Assembly (NCBI RefSeq): GCF_951230155.1
Contig: NZ_CATNVD010000025.1
Coordinates: 1 to 50,273, forward strand
Length of the DNA stretch: 50,273 bases
DNA from: Parablautia sp. Marseille-Q6255
GTDB taxonomy: Bacteria; Bacillota; Clostridia; Lachnospirales; Lachnospiraceae
Direction of reading: 5' to 3'
Below the pieces are notes generated by a model, which saw only the letters and a list, made by a program, of their open reading frames with translations, was not told the origin of the DNA and searched no databases. The position numbers and the translations under genes were made by a program. Positions 23,716 through 32,272 of this stretch are shown here, in pieces; position 1 is the stretch's first letter; the number at the start of each line of letters is the position of its first letter.

Positions 23716-24280
23716 AAATGTAAAAATGAAAAATCCCATGAAGGTTATCACTGGTCCTAACACACGCTGGAGCTACGCCAACGTCTGGGAACCGAAGTCC
23801 ATCAACGGTGGCACTCCGAAGTATAGTGTCAGCCTGATTATCCCGAAGTCCGACACAAAGACTGTCGCAAAGATTGAAGCTGCTATCGAGGCTGCATACC
23901 GTGAAGGGGAAGCAAAGCTCAAGGGCAACGGCAAGTCTGTACCAGCTCTTTCCGTACTTAAGACTCCTCTTCGTGACGGAGATCTTGAAAGGCCGGACGA
24001 CCCTGCTTACGCTGGCAGCTACTTTGTGAATGCCAATGCAACCTCTGCTCCGGGCATCGTAGATGCAGACCGCAATCCTATCCTCACTCGCTCTGAGGTT
24101 TACTCTGGAGTCTACGGTCGTGCCAGTATCAGCTTCTACGCTTTCAACAGCTCTGGTAATAAGGGCATCGCCTGCGGCCTTAACAATCTGCAGAAGATTC
24201 GTGATGGCGAGCCTCTTGGTGGTAAGGCTTCTGCTGAATCTGACTTTGCAACTGATGACGATGATGATTTCCTTGACTAA
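23708..24280 (+). CDS. DUF2815 phage protein, probable ssDNA-binding, 190 aa
   Basis: The family is thought to have an OB-like fold and bind single-stranded DNA, acting in phage replication or recombination. Seen here: TRWSYANVWEPKSINGG, then YSVSLIIPKSD, PLRDGDLERPDDPAY, YFVNANATSAPGI and VYGRASISFYAFN, with GIACGLNNLQKIRDGEPLGG and a strongly acidic tail (DDDDDFLD) as in SSB proteins, where the tail recruits partners. ATG 23708 is nine bases after GGAGG; ATG 23702 is too close. It overlaps the DUF2800 gene by eight bases. Confidence 0.85.
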   Translation: MSKNVKMKNPMKVITGPNTRWSYANVWEPKSINGGTPKYSVSLIIPKSDTKTVAKIEAAIEAAYREGEAKLKGNGKSVPALSVLKTPLRDGDLERPDDPAYAGSYFVNANATSAPGIVDADRNPILTRSEVYSGVYGRASISFYAFNSSGNKGIACGLNNLQKIRDGEPLGGKASAESDFATDDDDDFLD

Positions 24281-24295
24281 CGGAGGTGACAAACT

Positions 24296-24484
24296 ATGGA
24301 GACAATTATGATTAGCACAATTCTTGTAAACATCTGTATCGCCTGCTTTGCGTGTGTTGGCCTTACTACTGCAATCTCTATAATTCAGAGTATCATCAAT
24401 GACCACAAACGAGAAAAGCGTGAACAGGAAAAGGACAAGCGTGATCTCGAATATCATAAAAAACGCATGAAAGACTTTAAGTAA
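24296..24484 (+). CDS. small membrane protein with charged tail, 62 aa
   Basis: One hydrophobic helix (about residues 5-30, ISTILVNICIACFACVG) followed by a highly charged helix (HKREKREQEKDKRDLE). GGAGGTGACAAACT precedes the ATG. No family recognised. It stands between replication genes and could anchor replication proteins at the membrane or be a superinfection factor; this is a guess. Confidence 0.65.
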   Translation: METIMISTILVNICIACFACVGLTTAISIIQSIINDHKREKREQEKDKRDLEYHKKRMKDFK

Positions 24485-24495
24485 TCTATCAACCT

Positions 24496-24522
24496 GCTGG
24501 CGGTGGTCTTACTTCCGCCAGC
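24496..24522 (+). other. 8-bp perfect hairpin between two small membrane genes
   Basis: GCTGGCGG (24496-24503) and CCGCCAGC (24515-24522) pair perfectly with an 11-base loop. There is no T-run, so it is more likely an mRNA stability or processing element than a terminator. Confidence 0.45.
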
Positions 24523-24549
24523 ACATCTTTCGACAAAAGGAGACAATCT

Positions 24550-24735
24550 ATGAATGAATTTGCAGAAATCTTAAATCTATTTATTGCTAACGTCATCGCA
24601 TACACCTTTTTTGTAGCGGTATATGGCTTCATCATTTATAACGTAGGGAAAATTATTCTCTATCTTATCCGCTATGCGATATACCACATCCGCCGTGACA
24701 TCAATAAATACAAATCCAATAAAGATAAACAGTAA
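24550..24735 (+). CDS. small membrane protein, 61 aa
   Basis: A single long or two short hydrophobic segments (residues 8-45: LFIANVIAYTFFVAVYGFII, then VGKIILYLIRYAIY) and a basic tail (HIRRDINKYKSNKDKQ). The start has AAGGAG upstream. No family recognised. It follows another small membrane gene and precedes DNA polymerase, so it may have a replication-linked membrane role. Confidence 0.65.
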   Translation: MNEFAEILNLFIANVIAYTFFVAVYGFIIYNVGKIILYLIRYAIYHIRRDINKYKSNKDKQ

Positions 24736-24740
24736 GCACG

Positions 24741-24774
24741 ACAGGCGACAGGGATTTCTCTGCTGCCTGTTTTA
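24741..24774 (+). other. hairpin before the DNA polymerase gene
   Basis: ACAGGC (24741-24746) and GCCTGT (24765-24770) pair around an 18-base loop, followed by TTTTA. It lies just upstream of the polymerase ribosome binding site and may be a weak attenuator. Confidence 0.35.
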
Positions 24775-24790
24775 CAGAAAGGACAATCTC

Positions 24791-26731
24791 ATGAAAACAC
24801 TCAGTATTGATATTGAGACCTACAGTGATGTGCCTCTTCAGAAAACAGGCGTCTATCGCTATGTGGAGTCTCCAAATTTTGAAATCTTACTCTTTGCCTA
24901 TAGCGTAGACAACCAGCCCGTTCAAGTTATCGACCTCGCCTGCGGAGAACAGATTCCCAAAGAAGTCCTTCTCGCCCTGGAAGATGACTCTGTCATCAAG
25001 TGGGCATTCAATGCAGCTTTTGAACGCATCTGCCTTTCTCGTTTCTTAGGATACTCGACCGGAGAATATCTGGATCCAGAAAGCTGGCGCTGCTCTATGA
25101 TTTGGGCAGCTACAATGGGACTCCCACTCTCCTTGGAAGGTGTCGGTGCTGTTCTCGGTTTGGAAAAACAAAAGATCTCAGAAGGAAAAGATCTCATCAA
25201 ATATTTTTGCCAGCCCTGTGCTCCCACGAAGACCAATGGGCAGCGTACAAGAAATCGCCCCTTCCATGCTCCGGATAAATGGGCCATGTTCAAAAAATAT
25301 AATGTCCGAGATGTGGAGACCGAAATGGGCATCCAGCAGAGGCTCGCAAAATTTCCCGTTCCGGATCAGGTCTGGGATGAATACCATCAAGACCAAGAAA
25401 TCAATGACCATGGTGTACGCTTGGACATGGAACTTGTTGCTGCTGCCATTGAAATGGATACTCGCTCCAGAACGCAACTGACCGATACCATGAAGGAAAT
25501 CACGCAGCTGGAAAATCCAAATTCCGTCCAACAGATGAAAGCATGGCTTTCAGATAATGGATTGCAGACAGATACCCTTGGCAAGAAAACTGTTGCAGAA
25601 CTCTTAAAATCTGCTTCTCCGAAGCTCTCACAGGTCCTCACCTTAAGGCAGCAGCTGGCCAAGTCATCTGTCCGCAAATATCAGACGATGGAAAAGACTG
25701 TCTGTGCCGATGGTCGTGCCCGTGGCATGTTCCAGTTTTATGGAGCCAATCGAACCGGCAGATTCTCCGGTCGTAATATTCAGCTGCAGAACCTACCGCA
25801 AAATCATCTTGCAGACCTTGCAGAGGCACGCTCTCTAGTGCGCTCCGGTGACTTTGAAGCTGTGGAACTTCTCTACGAAGATGTGCCAGATACCCTTTCC
25901 CAGCTCATTCGTACTGCTTTTATTCCCAGAGAAGGTGCACAATTTTTGGTGGCTGACTTTTCTGCTATTGAGGCCCGTGTCATTGCATGGTTTGCCGGTG
26001 AAAAATGGCGTCAAGATGTCTTTGCCAAAGGCGGCGACATCTACTGCGCCTCTGCATCGCAAATGTTCAAAGTTCCTGTTGAAAAACACGGTATCAATGG
26101 TCATCTCCGTCAAAAAGGCAAAATTGCAGAACTTGCCCTTGGATACGGTGGTTCTGTGGGTGCACTAAAAGCAATGGGTGCTTTGGATATGGGGCTCACC
26201 GAAGAAGAACTCCATCCGCTGGTAGATGCATGGAGACAGTCTAACCCGAATATCGTTAAGTTTTGGTGGGATGTGGACTATGCTGTCATGGAAGCTGTAA
26301 AGTTCAAGCACACAACTTCGGAATATGGACTGACCTTCTCCTGCAGAAGTGGCATGCTCTTTATTACTCTCCCATCAGGGAGAAAGTTGGCGTATGTAAA
26401 ACCGAAGATTGGGACCAATAAATTTGGTGGCCAATGTATCACCTATGAAGGCATCGGCGGCACAAAGAAGTGGGAACGTCTCGATTCCTACGGTCCGAAA
26501 TTTGTTGAGAACATCGTACAGGCAACTGCTCGTGATATTCTCTGCTATGCTATGCAGACACTCCGCTGCTGTTCTATCGTCATGCATATTCACGATGAAG
26601 TTGTCATCGAAGCGGATCCCAGTATGTCGTTGGATGCAGTTTGTGAGCAAATGGGCCGTACACCACCTTGGGCCAAGGGACTGCTTTTAAGAGCCGATGG
26701 CTATACGACACCTTTTTATAAAAAAGATTAG
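24791..26731 (+). CDS. phage family A DNA polymerase (PolA-type) with 3'-5' exonuclease, 646 aa
   Basis: Replicates phage DNA. The N-terminal DnaQ-like exonuclease domain starts SIDIETYSD (DxE motif, residues about 5-9), with NAAFERICL near 78 and a third acidic motif in NVRDVETE near 178. The polymerase domain has motif A VADFSAIEARVIAWF near 385, motif B RQKGKIAELALGYGG near 440 and motif C MHIHDEVVIEAD near 600. ATG 24791 (MKTLSIDIETYS) has GAAAGGA upstream; the frame is open further left to 24674 but overlaps the small membrane gene without a start signal. Lacks the 5'-3' exonuclease domain of bacterial PolI, as usual for phage enzymes. Confidence 0.93.
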   Translation: MKTLSIDIETYSDVPLQKTGVYRYVESPNFEILLFAYSVDNQPVQVIDLACGEQIPKEVLLALEDDSVIKWAFNAAFERICLSRFLGYSTGEYLDPESWRCSMIWAATMGLPLSLEGVGAVLGLEKQKISEGKDLIKYFCQPCAPTKTNGQRTRNRPFHAPDKWAMFKKYNVRDVETEMGIQQRLAKFPVPDQVWDEYHQDQEINDHGVRLDMELVAAAIEMDTRSRTQLTDTMKEITQLENPNSVQQMKAWLSDNGLQTDTLGKKTVAELLKSASPKLSQVLTLRQQLAKSSVRKYQTMEKTVCADGRARGMFQFYGANRTGRFSGRNIQLQNLPQNHLADLAEARSLVRSGDFEAVELLYEDVPDTLSQLIRTAFIPREGAQFLVADFSAIEARVIAWFAGEKWRQDVFAKGGDIYCASASQMFKVPVEKHGINGHLRQKGKIAELALGYGGSVGALKAMGALDMGLTEEELHPLVDAWRQSNPNIVKFWWDVDYAVMEAVKFKHTTSEYGLTFSCRSGMLFITLPSGRKLAYVKPKIGTNKFGGQCITYEGIGGTKKWERLDSYGPKFVENIVQATARDILCYAMQTLRCCSIVMHIHDEVVIEADPSMSLDAVCEQMGRTPPWAKGLLLRADGYTTPFYKKD

Positions 26732-26733
26732 AT

Positions 26734-26773
26734 TTTTTCGGCCAAACGGCAAACTCATCTCCATTTAATAGTG
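26734..26773 (+). repeat. phage leader motif, copy 2
   Basis: Starts TTTTTCGGCCAAACG and aligns without gaps to 22027-22066 (34 of 40 bases). ATCTCCA and TGGAGAT within and just after it (26757-26778) form a 7-bp hairpin. A related stretch starting TTTTTCGTCAAAATG follows at 26796. Confidence 0.65.
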
Positions 26774-26810
26774 GAGATAGAAAATTTCATTTCTGTTTTT
26801 CGTCAAAATG

Positions 26811-26853
26811 GGACGTTCATCTCCAATGGATATTAGAGATGGGCGTCCTTTTT
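26811..26853 (+). terminator. terminator-like hairpin before the DUF4406 gene, possible attenuator
   Basis: GGACGTTCATCTC (26811-26823) pairs with GAGATGGGCGTCC (26836-26848) over 13 bp with two G-U pairs, followed by TTTTT. Its left arm includes ATCTCC, which the TGGAGAT of the upstream motif could also pair with, so an anti-terminated form is possible. The gene starts 30 bases later with its own AAAGGAGG. Confidence 0.65.
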
Positions 26854-26883
26854 CCATGTCCATCCGGAAAGGAGGAACCTGAC

Positions 26884-27303
26884 ATGTCAATCAGCAAATA
26901 CAACAATGAAGGCTATCCTGACCCTACTGCTTTCGGTGCTCTTTCTTCAATCGAAAACGAGACCCGTGCACTACGTGCTTTCAGACCAATCGTGTATATC
27001 TGCTCTCCCTTTGCCGGAGACATCGAAAAGAACGTAACTGCTACCAGAGCCTACAGCCGCTTTGCAGTGGAGCAAGGATACATCCCCATCGCGCCACACC
27101 TGCTGTTTCCACAGTTTTTGAACGATAATGACCCGAAAGAACGTGAACTTGGCCTTTTCTTTGGAAATGCCATCATGAGCAAATGTTCTGAAATTTGGGT
27201 TTTTGGAAGTCATATATCTCCTGGCATGGAAGCAGAAATCAAACGAGCCAAGTGGAAAAATTACCGCCTGCGCTATTTCACTGAAAATCTTGAGGAGGTT
27301 TAA
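26884..27303 (+). CDS. DUF4406 protein (nucleoside deoxyribosyltransferase-like), 139 aa
   Basis: The sequence YICSPFAGDIEKN near residue 36 starts the Rossmann-like fold of the DUF4406/nucleoside 2-deoxyribosyltransferase group; PIAPHLLFPQFLND, then GLFFGNAIMSKCSEIWVFG and SPGMEAEIKRAKW give the remaining core with the catalytic-type glutamate in GMEAEI. Such enzymes in phages may handle nucleotides for DNA modification or salvage. ATG 26884 is used because AAAGGAGG lies just before it; the frame to 26839 runs through the terminator hairpin. The next gene starts 3 bases after its stop. Confidence 0.8.
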   Translation: MSISKYNNEGYPDPTAFGALSSIENETRALRAFRPIVYICSPFAGDIEKNVTATRAYSRFAVEQGYIPIAPHLLFPQFLNDNDPKERELGLFFGNAIMSKCSEIWVFGSHISPGMEAEIKRAKWKNYRLRYFTENLEEV

Positions 27304-27306
27304 CAC

Positions 27307-27636
27307 ATGTACGAAGTAAAAGAAAATTCAAGGATATTAAAAGACGGAACCGAAATCACAACATACAGTAGAGACGTCATCAGCTGCAATATCTTAGAAG
27401 TTGAGGCTGGAACCACGGGCTATTGTGGCGGTGATACCGGTCACGGTGGACGCACCTATTTTCGTATTCAAGATGCAGCCTGCACAGACATGGAAATTCA
27501 TAGCTATACCACTCGCTGTGGCAGTAACGGTTTTGAGGTCTGCCTCGGTGGTGATTGCGAACTGGAAACCATGATCCGTGCTTTAAAATTTATCACCAAG
27601 GTTCTGGAAGATGAATCCAAGGAGGTGTATGACTAA
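27307..27636 (+). CDS. conserved phage hypothetical protein, 109 aa
   Basis: A mostly beta protein with glycine-rich turns (EAGTTGYCGGDTGHGGRTYF) and cysteines at the middle, then SYTTRCGSNGFEVCLGGDCE and a C-terminal helix (MIRALKFITKVLEDESKE). GAGGAGG precedes the start and its stop overlaps the primase start codon. I recall it as a regular neighbour of the phage primase but know no function. Confidence 0.75.
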   Translation: MYEVKENSRILKDGTEITTYSRDVISCNILEVEAGTTGYCGGDTGHGGRTYFRIQDAACTDMEIHSYTTRCGSNGFEVCLGGDCELETMIRALKFITKVLEDESKEVYD

Positions 27637-29909
27637 TGTTCACCATTTATTCTGCAGACGTTACCGGTAATCCTGGCAACTGCTCCTATCCGCACAAACA
27701 TGTCATCTTAGATGAGGACAGCCTGAAAGCTGCTATCTGCCATGATTATGTCTGTGCCGAATATAAAAACAACTACCGCAATGGCGATAACTTCATTGGC
27801 AGCGACTGCCTTCCTGTGGATTGCGATAACGACCACTCTGAAAATCCGGATGATTGGGTTACTCCTGATAATATCATGCAGGCCTTTCCTGGCGTCAGCT
27901 TTGCGATCCACTATAGCCGCTACAATAACCGTGAGAAAAACGGCAAGGCTGCAAGGCCAAAGTTTCATGTCCTGTTTCCAATCGAATATATATCGGATTC
28001 CTCTCTTTACAGCGATATGAAGAAGCTGGTCAATTCCATCTTTCCGTATTTCGATACACAGGCGCTGGATGCAGCACGTTTCTTCTTTGGAACGACCACT
28101 GCAGATGTTGCCCTTTATCCAGGACGCATGAATCTGACTGAATTCTTGGATGAGGACCTATTCGATGTGGATTTACCGGATGGTCAATACAATGGATCCG
28201 CTATCCCAGAAGGAAGCCGAAATGCCACCATGTCTCGTTTCGCTGGTCGTGTCATCAAAAAATACGGAGACAGCGACAAAGCATATCAAACATTTATGGA
28301 GGAATCAACAAAGTGCACACCTCCACTGGAAGCAGCCGAGCTCGCTACTATTTGGCACAGTGCCCAGCGTTTTTATGCAAGACTCTCCCAGCAGGACGGC
28401 TACATTGCACCGGAAGTATATAATGATCCTTCCTGTTACAAACCCGGAGATTTTTCCGATGTTGGACAAGCTGAGGTATTAGCAAAATACTTTTCTGGTG
28501 AGCTCCGCTACTCTCCAGCCACCCACTTCATCCGATACTCTAACCATTACTGGCAGGAATCTGAACCGGGTGCGCAGGCAGTGGCCCACGAACTTACCAG
28601 AAGGCAACTAAAGGAAGCTGGCAATGATATGCTCGAAGCACTCGATAAGCTGAAAAACTCCGGTGCACAGTCCCTTCTCGACTCCATGTCTAAAAACAAA
28701 GCAGAACAACTGATGAATGAGGATCAGATGGAAGCCTATCAGGAATTTATGGCCGCAAAGACATATCAGCAGTTCGCCGTAAAACGCAGAGATTCCAAGA
28801 ATATCACTTCTACACTGAAAGAGTCCCGTCCAATGCTGGAGATCTCACCTCGTGACCTTGATGCTGATTGCTTTGCTCTGTGTACGCCAGAAGCAACCTA
28901 TGACTTGCGCAAAGGAATGGCCGGTGCCAGAGAACATCTGCCGGAAGATTTCATTACCAAAATTACATCGGTATCTCCAAATTACAAGGGACAGCAGATT
29001 TGGCTGGACTGCCTTGACCTCATCTTTCAGGGTAATCAGGAACTCATCGATTATGTTCAGATGATTTGTGGTCTGGCTGCCATCGGCAAGGTTTACGTAG
29101 AAGCACTTATTATCGCCTACGGTGATGGACGTAATGGCAAATCCACCTTCTGGAATGCTATCTCCAGAGTACTTGGTCTTTACTCCGGTAACATTTCTGC
29201 AGATACGCTCACTGTCGGATGCCGCAGAAACATCAAGCCTGAAATGGCTGAGGTCAAAGGTAAAAGACTCCTCATCGCTGCCGAGATGCAAGAAGGTGCT
29301 CGTCTGAATGATTCCACCGTTAAGCAACTCTGCTCCACAGATGACGTCTTTGCTGAGAAGAAATACAAGGACCCGTTCTCCTTCAAGCCCTGTCACACAC
29401 TGGTGCTTTACACCAACCATCTGCCTCGTGTCTCTGCATCCGATGACGGCATCTGGAGACGACTTATCGTCATCCCGTTCAACGCCAAGATTACCGGCAG
29501 CAGCGACATCAAGAATTATAGCGAGTACCTTTACGACAACGCTGGCGGTAGCATTTTGGCGTGGGTCATCGAAGGTGCCAAAAAGGTCATCGAGTCTGAT
29601 TACCAGATTCCCGTGCCGGATTGCGTGCAGGAAGCTATCGATGAATACCGCAGTCAGAACGACTGGTTCGGTCACTTCCTTGCAGATAAATGCGAAGTCG
29701 ACCCGTCCTATAAAGAAAGTTCCTCTTCTCTTTATCAGGCTTACCGCAACTATTCTTTGGACTGCAATGAGTATGTGCGCAGTACCGCTGACTTCTACTT
29801 TGCACTGGAGAAGGCTGGCTTTGAGCGAATTACGGTGAACAGAAAGCGTTACTTTAAAGGTTTGCACTTACGTGAAGACACTGGTGCAGACGAAGATTTT
29901 ATGAATTAA
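27636..29909 (+). CDS. phage primase-helicase, P4/D5 type, 757 aa
   Basis: Makes primers and unwinds DNA for phage replication. The N-terminal archaeo-eukaryotic primase-like region contains IGSDCLPVDCDNDHSENP (acidic metal-binding pattern, near residue 55) and KFHVLFPI near 108. A D5_N-like linker follows (about 300-460). The C-terminal superfamily 3 helicase has Walker A GDGRNGKST near 497, Walker B-type KGKRLLIAAEMQEG near 543 and sensor LYTNHLPRVSASDDGIWRR near 605 (in pieces LYTNHLP and DDGIWRRL). The start overlaps the preceding stop by one base. A large inverted repeat lies right after the gene. Confidence 0.92.
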   Translation: MFTIYSADVTGNPGNCSYPHKHVILDEDSLKAAICHDYVCAEYKNNYRNGDNFIGSDCLPVDCDNDHSENPDDWVTPDNIMQAFPGVSFAIHYSRYNNREKNGKAARPKFHVLFPIEYISDSSLYSDMKKLVNSIFPYFDTQALDAARFFFGTTTADVALYPGRMNLTEFLDEDLFDVDLPDGQYNGSAIPEGSRNATMSRFAGRVIKKYGDSDKAYQTFMEESTKCTPPLEAAELATIWHSAQRFYARLSQQDGYIAPEVYNDPSCYKPGDFSDVGQAEVLAKYFSGELRYSPATHFIRYSNHYWQESEPGAQAVAHELTRRQLKEAGNDMLEALDKLKNSGAQSLLDSMSKNKAEQLMNEDQMEAYQEFMAAKTYQQFAVKRRDSKNITSTLKESRPMLEISPRDLDADCFALCTPEATYDLRKGMAGAREHLPEDFITKITSVSPNYKGQQIWLDCLDLIFQGNQELIDYVQMICGLAAIGKVYVEALIIAYGDGRNGKSTFWNAISRVLGLYSGNISADTLTVGCRRNIKPEMAEVKGKRLLIAAEMQEGARLNDSTVKQLCSTDDVFAEKKYKDPFSFKPCHTLVLYTNHLPRVSASDDGIWRRLIVIPFNAKITGSSDIKNYSEYLYDNAGGSILAWVIEGAKKVIESDYQIPVPDCVQEAIDEYRSQNDWFGHFLADKCEVDPSYKESSSSLYQAYRNYSLDCNEYVRSTADFYFALEKAGFERITVNRKRYFKGLHLREDTGADEDFMN

Positions 29910-29921
29910 GGCCACAAATGA

Positions 29922-30012
29922 CAAGGTGTATCAATGTGCTATATAAAACTTTTCTTAGGCCTATAAAAATATCAGTAAGAAAAAGTATGGAAAATACCAT
30001 TGATACACCTTG
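29922..30012. repeat. 15-bp perfect inverted repeat with nested arms, candidate replication or regulatory site
   Basis: CAAGGTGTATCAATG (29922-29936) and CATTGATACACCTTG (29998-30012) are perfect inverted copies around 61 bases. Inside, ACTTTTCTTA and TAAGAAAAAGT form a second pair, so the block can fold as one long interrupted cruciform. It fills the gap between the primase-helicase and VRR-NUC genes. No terminator T-run follows. Position beside the primase suggests an origin or a protein-binding site. Confidence 0.6.
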
Positions 30013-30048
30013 CACATCTTCAAATTAACGGCCTGATGGAGGACAAGT

Positions 30049-30330
30049 ATGTTAGAAAAAACGATAGAAAAGAAATTGACAACCGCAGTAAAAAAGGCTG
30101 GTGGTATCGCACCGAAGTTCGTGTCTCCTTCTTTCGCAGGTATGCCCGACCGCCTGATCTTATTACCTGATGGGAAGTTTGCCTTTGCAGAATTAAAAGC
30201 ACCGGGAGAATCCCCACGCCCATTGCAAAAGGCAAGGCACCGGCTCCTTCGCTCTTTGGGCTTTCGTGTCTATGTAATTGATAGCATCGAGCAGATTGGA
30301 GGAATGATTGATGAACTTCGCACCTCATGA
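30049..30330 (+). CDS. VRR-NUC domain nuclease, 93 aa
   Basis: A minimal PD-(D/E)XK endonuclease. The catalytic pattern is seen as GMPDRLILLPDGKFAFAELK (D at about 35, E-x-K at about 50), followed by SPRPLQKARHRLLRSLGF with the family glutamine. Stand-alone VRR-NUC proteins of phages act on branched DNA such as Holliday junctions and are usually next to an SNF2 helicase gene, as here (the two overlap by 20 bases). GGAGGACAAGT precedes ATG 30049. Confidence 0.9.
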   Translation: MLEKTIEKKLTTAVKKAGGIAPKFVSPSFAGMPDRLILLPDGKFAFAELKAPGESPRPLQKARHRLLRSLGFRVYVIDSIEQIGGMIDELRTS

Positions 30331-31654
30331 TTATCAGACATATGCCATTGATTATATTGAGACGCATCCTGTGGCAGCAGTCCTGCTCGATATGGGTCTT
30401 GGAAAAACAGTCATCACCCTGACTGCCATCGCAGACCTGCTGTTCGACAGCTTTGAGGCCCATCGCATTCTGGTGATTGCCCCACTTCGAGTTGCCAGAG
30501 ATACATGGCCTGCAGAAATCAGAAAGTGGCAGCACCTGAATCACCTGACCTTCGCTGTCTGTGTGGGCACCCCGAAAGAGCGAAAAGCTGCTTTGATGGC
30601 TGGTGCAGACATCACCATCATCAATAGAGAAAACCTACAGTGGCTCATCGAATCCAGCGGTTTTCCCTTCGACTACGATATGGTGGTCATCGACGAGCTC
30701 TCATCCTTTAAGAATCACAATTCAAAGAGATTCAAGTCTCTCCTGAAGGTAAGGCCCAGCGTCAAACGTATCATTGGCCTGACTGGAACGCCAAGCAGTA
30801 ACGGTCTCATGGATTTATGGGCAGAGTTCCGACTGCTGGATTTAGGGAAACGCCTCGGACGCTTCATTACCGAATACCGAAACAACTACTTCGTGCCGGA
30901 CAAGAGGAATGGGCAGATCATCTATTCCTACAAGCCACAACCATATGCAAAGGAACGCATCTATGGCCAGATTTCCGATATCACTATTTCCATGAAATCG
31001 ACAGACCACCTAAAAATGCCAGAACTTATCTCCTCTGAATACGAGGTTTATTTATCCGAAGATGAAGTGACCCGATATGAAGAATTGAAGCAGGAGCTAG
31101 TATTGGAACTCCCAGATGGAGAAATCACTGCTGCCAATGCAGCTTCTCTCACCGGAAAGCTATCCCAGCTTGCCAACGGTGCCATTTATTCCGATACCGG
31201 CGACATCATCGAGTTCCATGACAGAAAGCTATATGCGCTGGAAGATATCATTGAATCCGCAAACGGAAAACCGGTCCTTGTGGCTTACTGGTTCAAGCAT
31301 GACCTCTCTCGTATCAAAAAACGCTTTGATGTGAGAGAAATAAAATCCAGCAAGGATATCACCGACTGGAATGCCGGAAAGATACCAGTCGCAGTCATTC
31401 ATCCTGCTTCTGCCGGTCATGGGCTCAACCTGCAGGCTGGTGGTTCCACCCTCATCTGGTTTGGGCTGACATGGTCACTGGAATTATATCAGCAGACCAA
31501 TGCCCGTCTCTGGAGACAGGGCCAGACTTCTGGAACCGTGGTGATAGAACACATTATCACAAAAGGAACCATCGATGAGCGCATCTTAAAGGCTCTCTCC
31601 AAAAAGGAGCTGACCCAGAACGCCCTTATCGATGCGGTAAAAGCAAATCTATGA
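30311..31654 (+). CDS. SNF2-family DEAD/DEAH helicase, 447 aa
   Basis: ATP-driven DNA translocase. Motif I is LLDMGLGKTVIT near residue 28, motif II VVIDELSSFKN near 124 (DELS rather than DEAH), motif III GLTGTPSSNG near 155, and motifs V-VI HGLNLQAGGS and QQTNARLWRQGQ near 370-400. GGAGGA lies seven bases before ATG 30311; the TTG at 30308 is not needed. Compact phage SNF2 proteins like this are paired with VRR-NUC and likely work with it in replication-fork or junction processing. Confidence 0.92.
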   Translation: MNFAPHDYQTYAIDYIETHPVAAVLLDMGLGKTVITLTAIADLLFDSFEAHRILVIAPLRVARDTWPAEIRKWQHLNHLTFAVCVGTPKERKAALMAGADITIINRENLQWLIESSGFPFDYDMVVIDELSSFKNHNSKRFKSLLKVRPSVKRIIGLTGTPSSNGLMDLWAEFRLLDLGKRLGRFITEYRNNYFVPDKRNGQIIYSYKPQPYAKERIYGQISDITISMKSTDHLKMPELISSEYEVYLSEDEVTRYEELKQELVLELPDGEITAANAASLTGKLSQLANGAIYSDTGDIIEFHDRKLYALEDIIESANGKPVLVAYWFKHDLSRIKKRFDVREIKSSKDITDWNAGKIPVAVIHPASAGHGLNLQAGGSTLIWFGLTWSLELYQQTNARLWRQGQTSGTVVIEHIITKGTIDERILKALSKKELTQNALIDAVKANL

Positions 31655-31723
31655 CAATCTTCGACGAAATACGACAATCCGTGCCAATCCGAGGGAAATC
31701 TATTTTTTCGGAGGTACCAATCA

Positions 31724-32158
31724 ATGACTGCAAAAGAATACTTATCTCAAGCACGCTACTTGGATAATAGAATCAAAAGCAAACTGTTACAGATCGATTC
31801 CTTAAATGAATTAGCTACCCGTTGCACACCGTCCTACTCCGATATGCCAAAGAGTCCTAACCGTGAAGGCTCAAGAATGGAATCTGCCATTCTTGACATC
31901 ATCGAGCTGGAGGATGAAATCAGCAAAGACGTCATAGAGCTGGTGGCGTTAAAGAAGGAAATCGTGGAGGTTATCAAACAGGTCGGCAATACTGAATACC
32001 AGACCTTGCTTGAGGAACGCTACCTCTGCTTTATCACATGGGAGCAGATTGCTGTTGATATGGGATATGAGCTGCGTTACATCCACAAACTTCATGGAAA
32101 GGCACTGGAAGAAGTAAAAGTTCCGGCTTCCTATGAAGGTGGACATGAAATGACATAG
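31724..32158 (+). CDS. DUF1492 family (ArpU/sigma-like) phage regulator, 144 aa
   Basis: Helical protein starting MTAKEYLSQARYLDNRI, typical of DUF1492. A central coiled segment (LDIIELEDEISKDVIELVAL) is followed by a region-4-like helix-turn-helix at the end: YQTLLEERYLCFITWEQIA, then GYELRYIHKLHGKAL. These proteins sit just before packaging genes in Firmicutes phages and are regarded as late-gene transcription regulators. GGAGG precedes the start. A terminator follows 55 bases after the stop. Confidence 0.82.
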   Translation: MTAKEYLSQARYLDNRIKSKLLQIDSLNELATRCTPSYSDMPKSPNREGSRMESAILDIIELEDEISKDVIELVALKKEIVEVIKQVGNTEYQTLLEERYLCFITWEQIAVDMGYELRYIHKLHGKALEEVKVPASYEGGHEMT

Positions 32159-32212
32159 AAAGACACTAAGCTCTTCTGATATTATTATACTAGCGAAAGT
32201 GAGAATCGTAGA

Positions 32213-32248
32213 AAGCCTTGTGGGACGAATCCTGCAGGGCTTTTCTTA
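32213..32248 (+). terminator. intrinsic terminator between early and packaging genes
   Basis: AAAGCCTTGTGGG (32213-32225) pairs with CCTGCAGGGCTTT (32232-32244) through a 13-bp stem with three wobble pairs, followed by TTTCTT. The region just before it contains TATTATTATACT (about 32181-32192), a -10-like sequence that could belong to a late promoter, without a good -35. Confidence 0.6.
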
Positions 32249-32272
32249 TACCCAAACGGAAGGAGGAATACG

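Noticed and set aside
23690-24457. 255-codon minus-strand open frame
   Set aside because: Opposite DUF2815 and a small membrane gene with good ribosome binding sites; no recognisable domain.
28845-29867. 340-codon minus-strand open frame
   Set aside because: It lies fully opposite the primase-helicase gene, which has conserved motifs; no ribosome binding site or known domain supports the minus frame.
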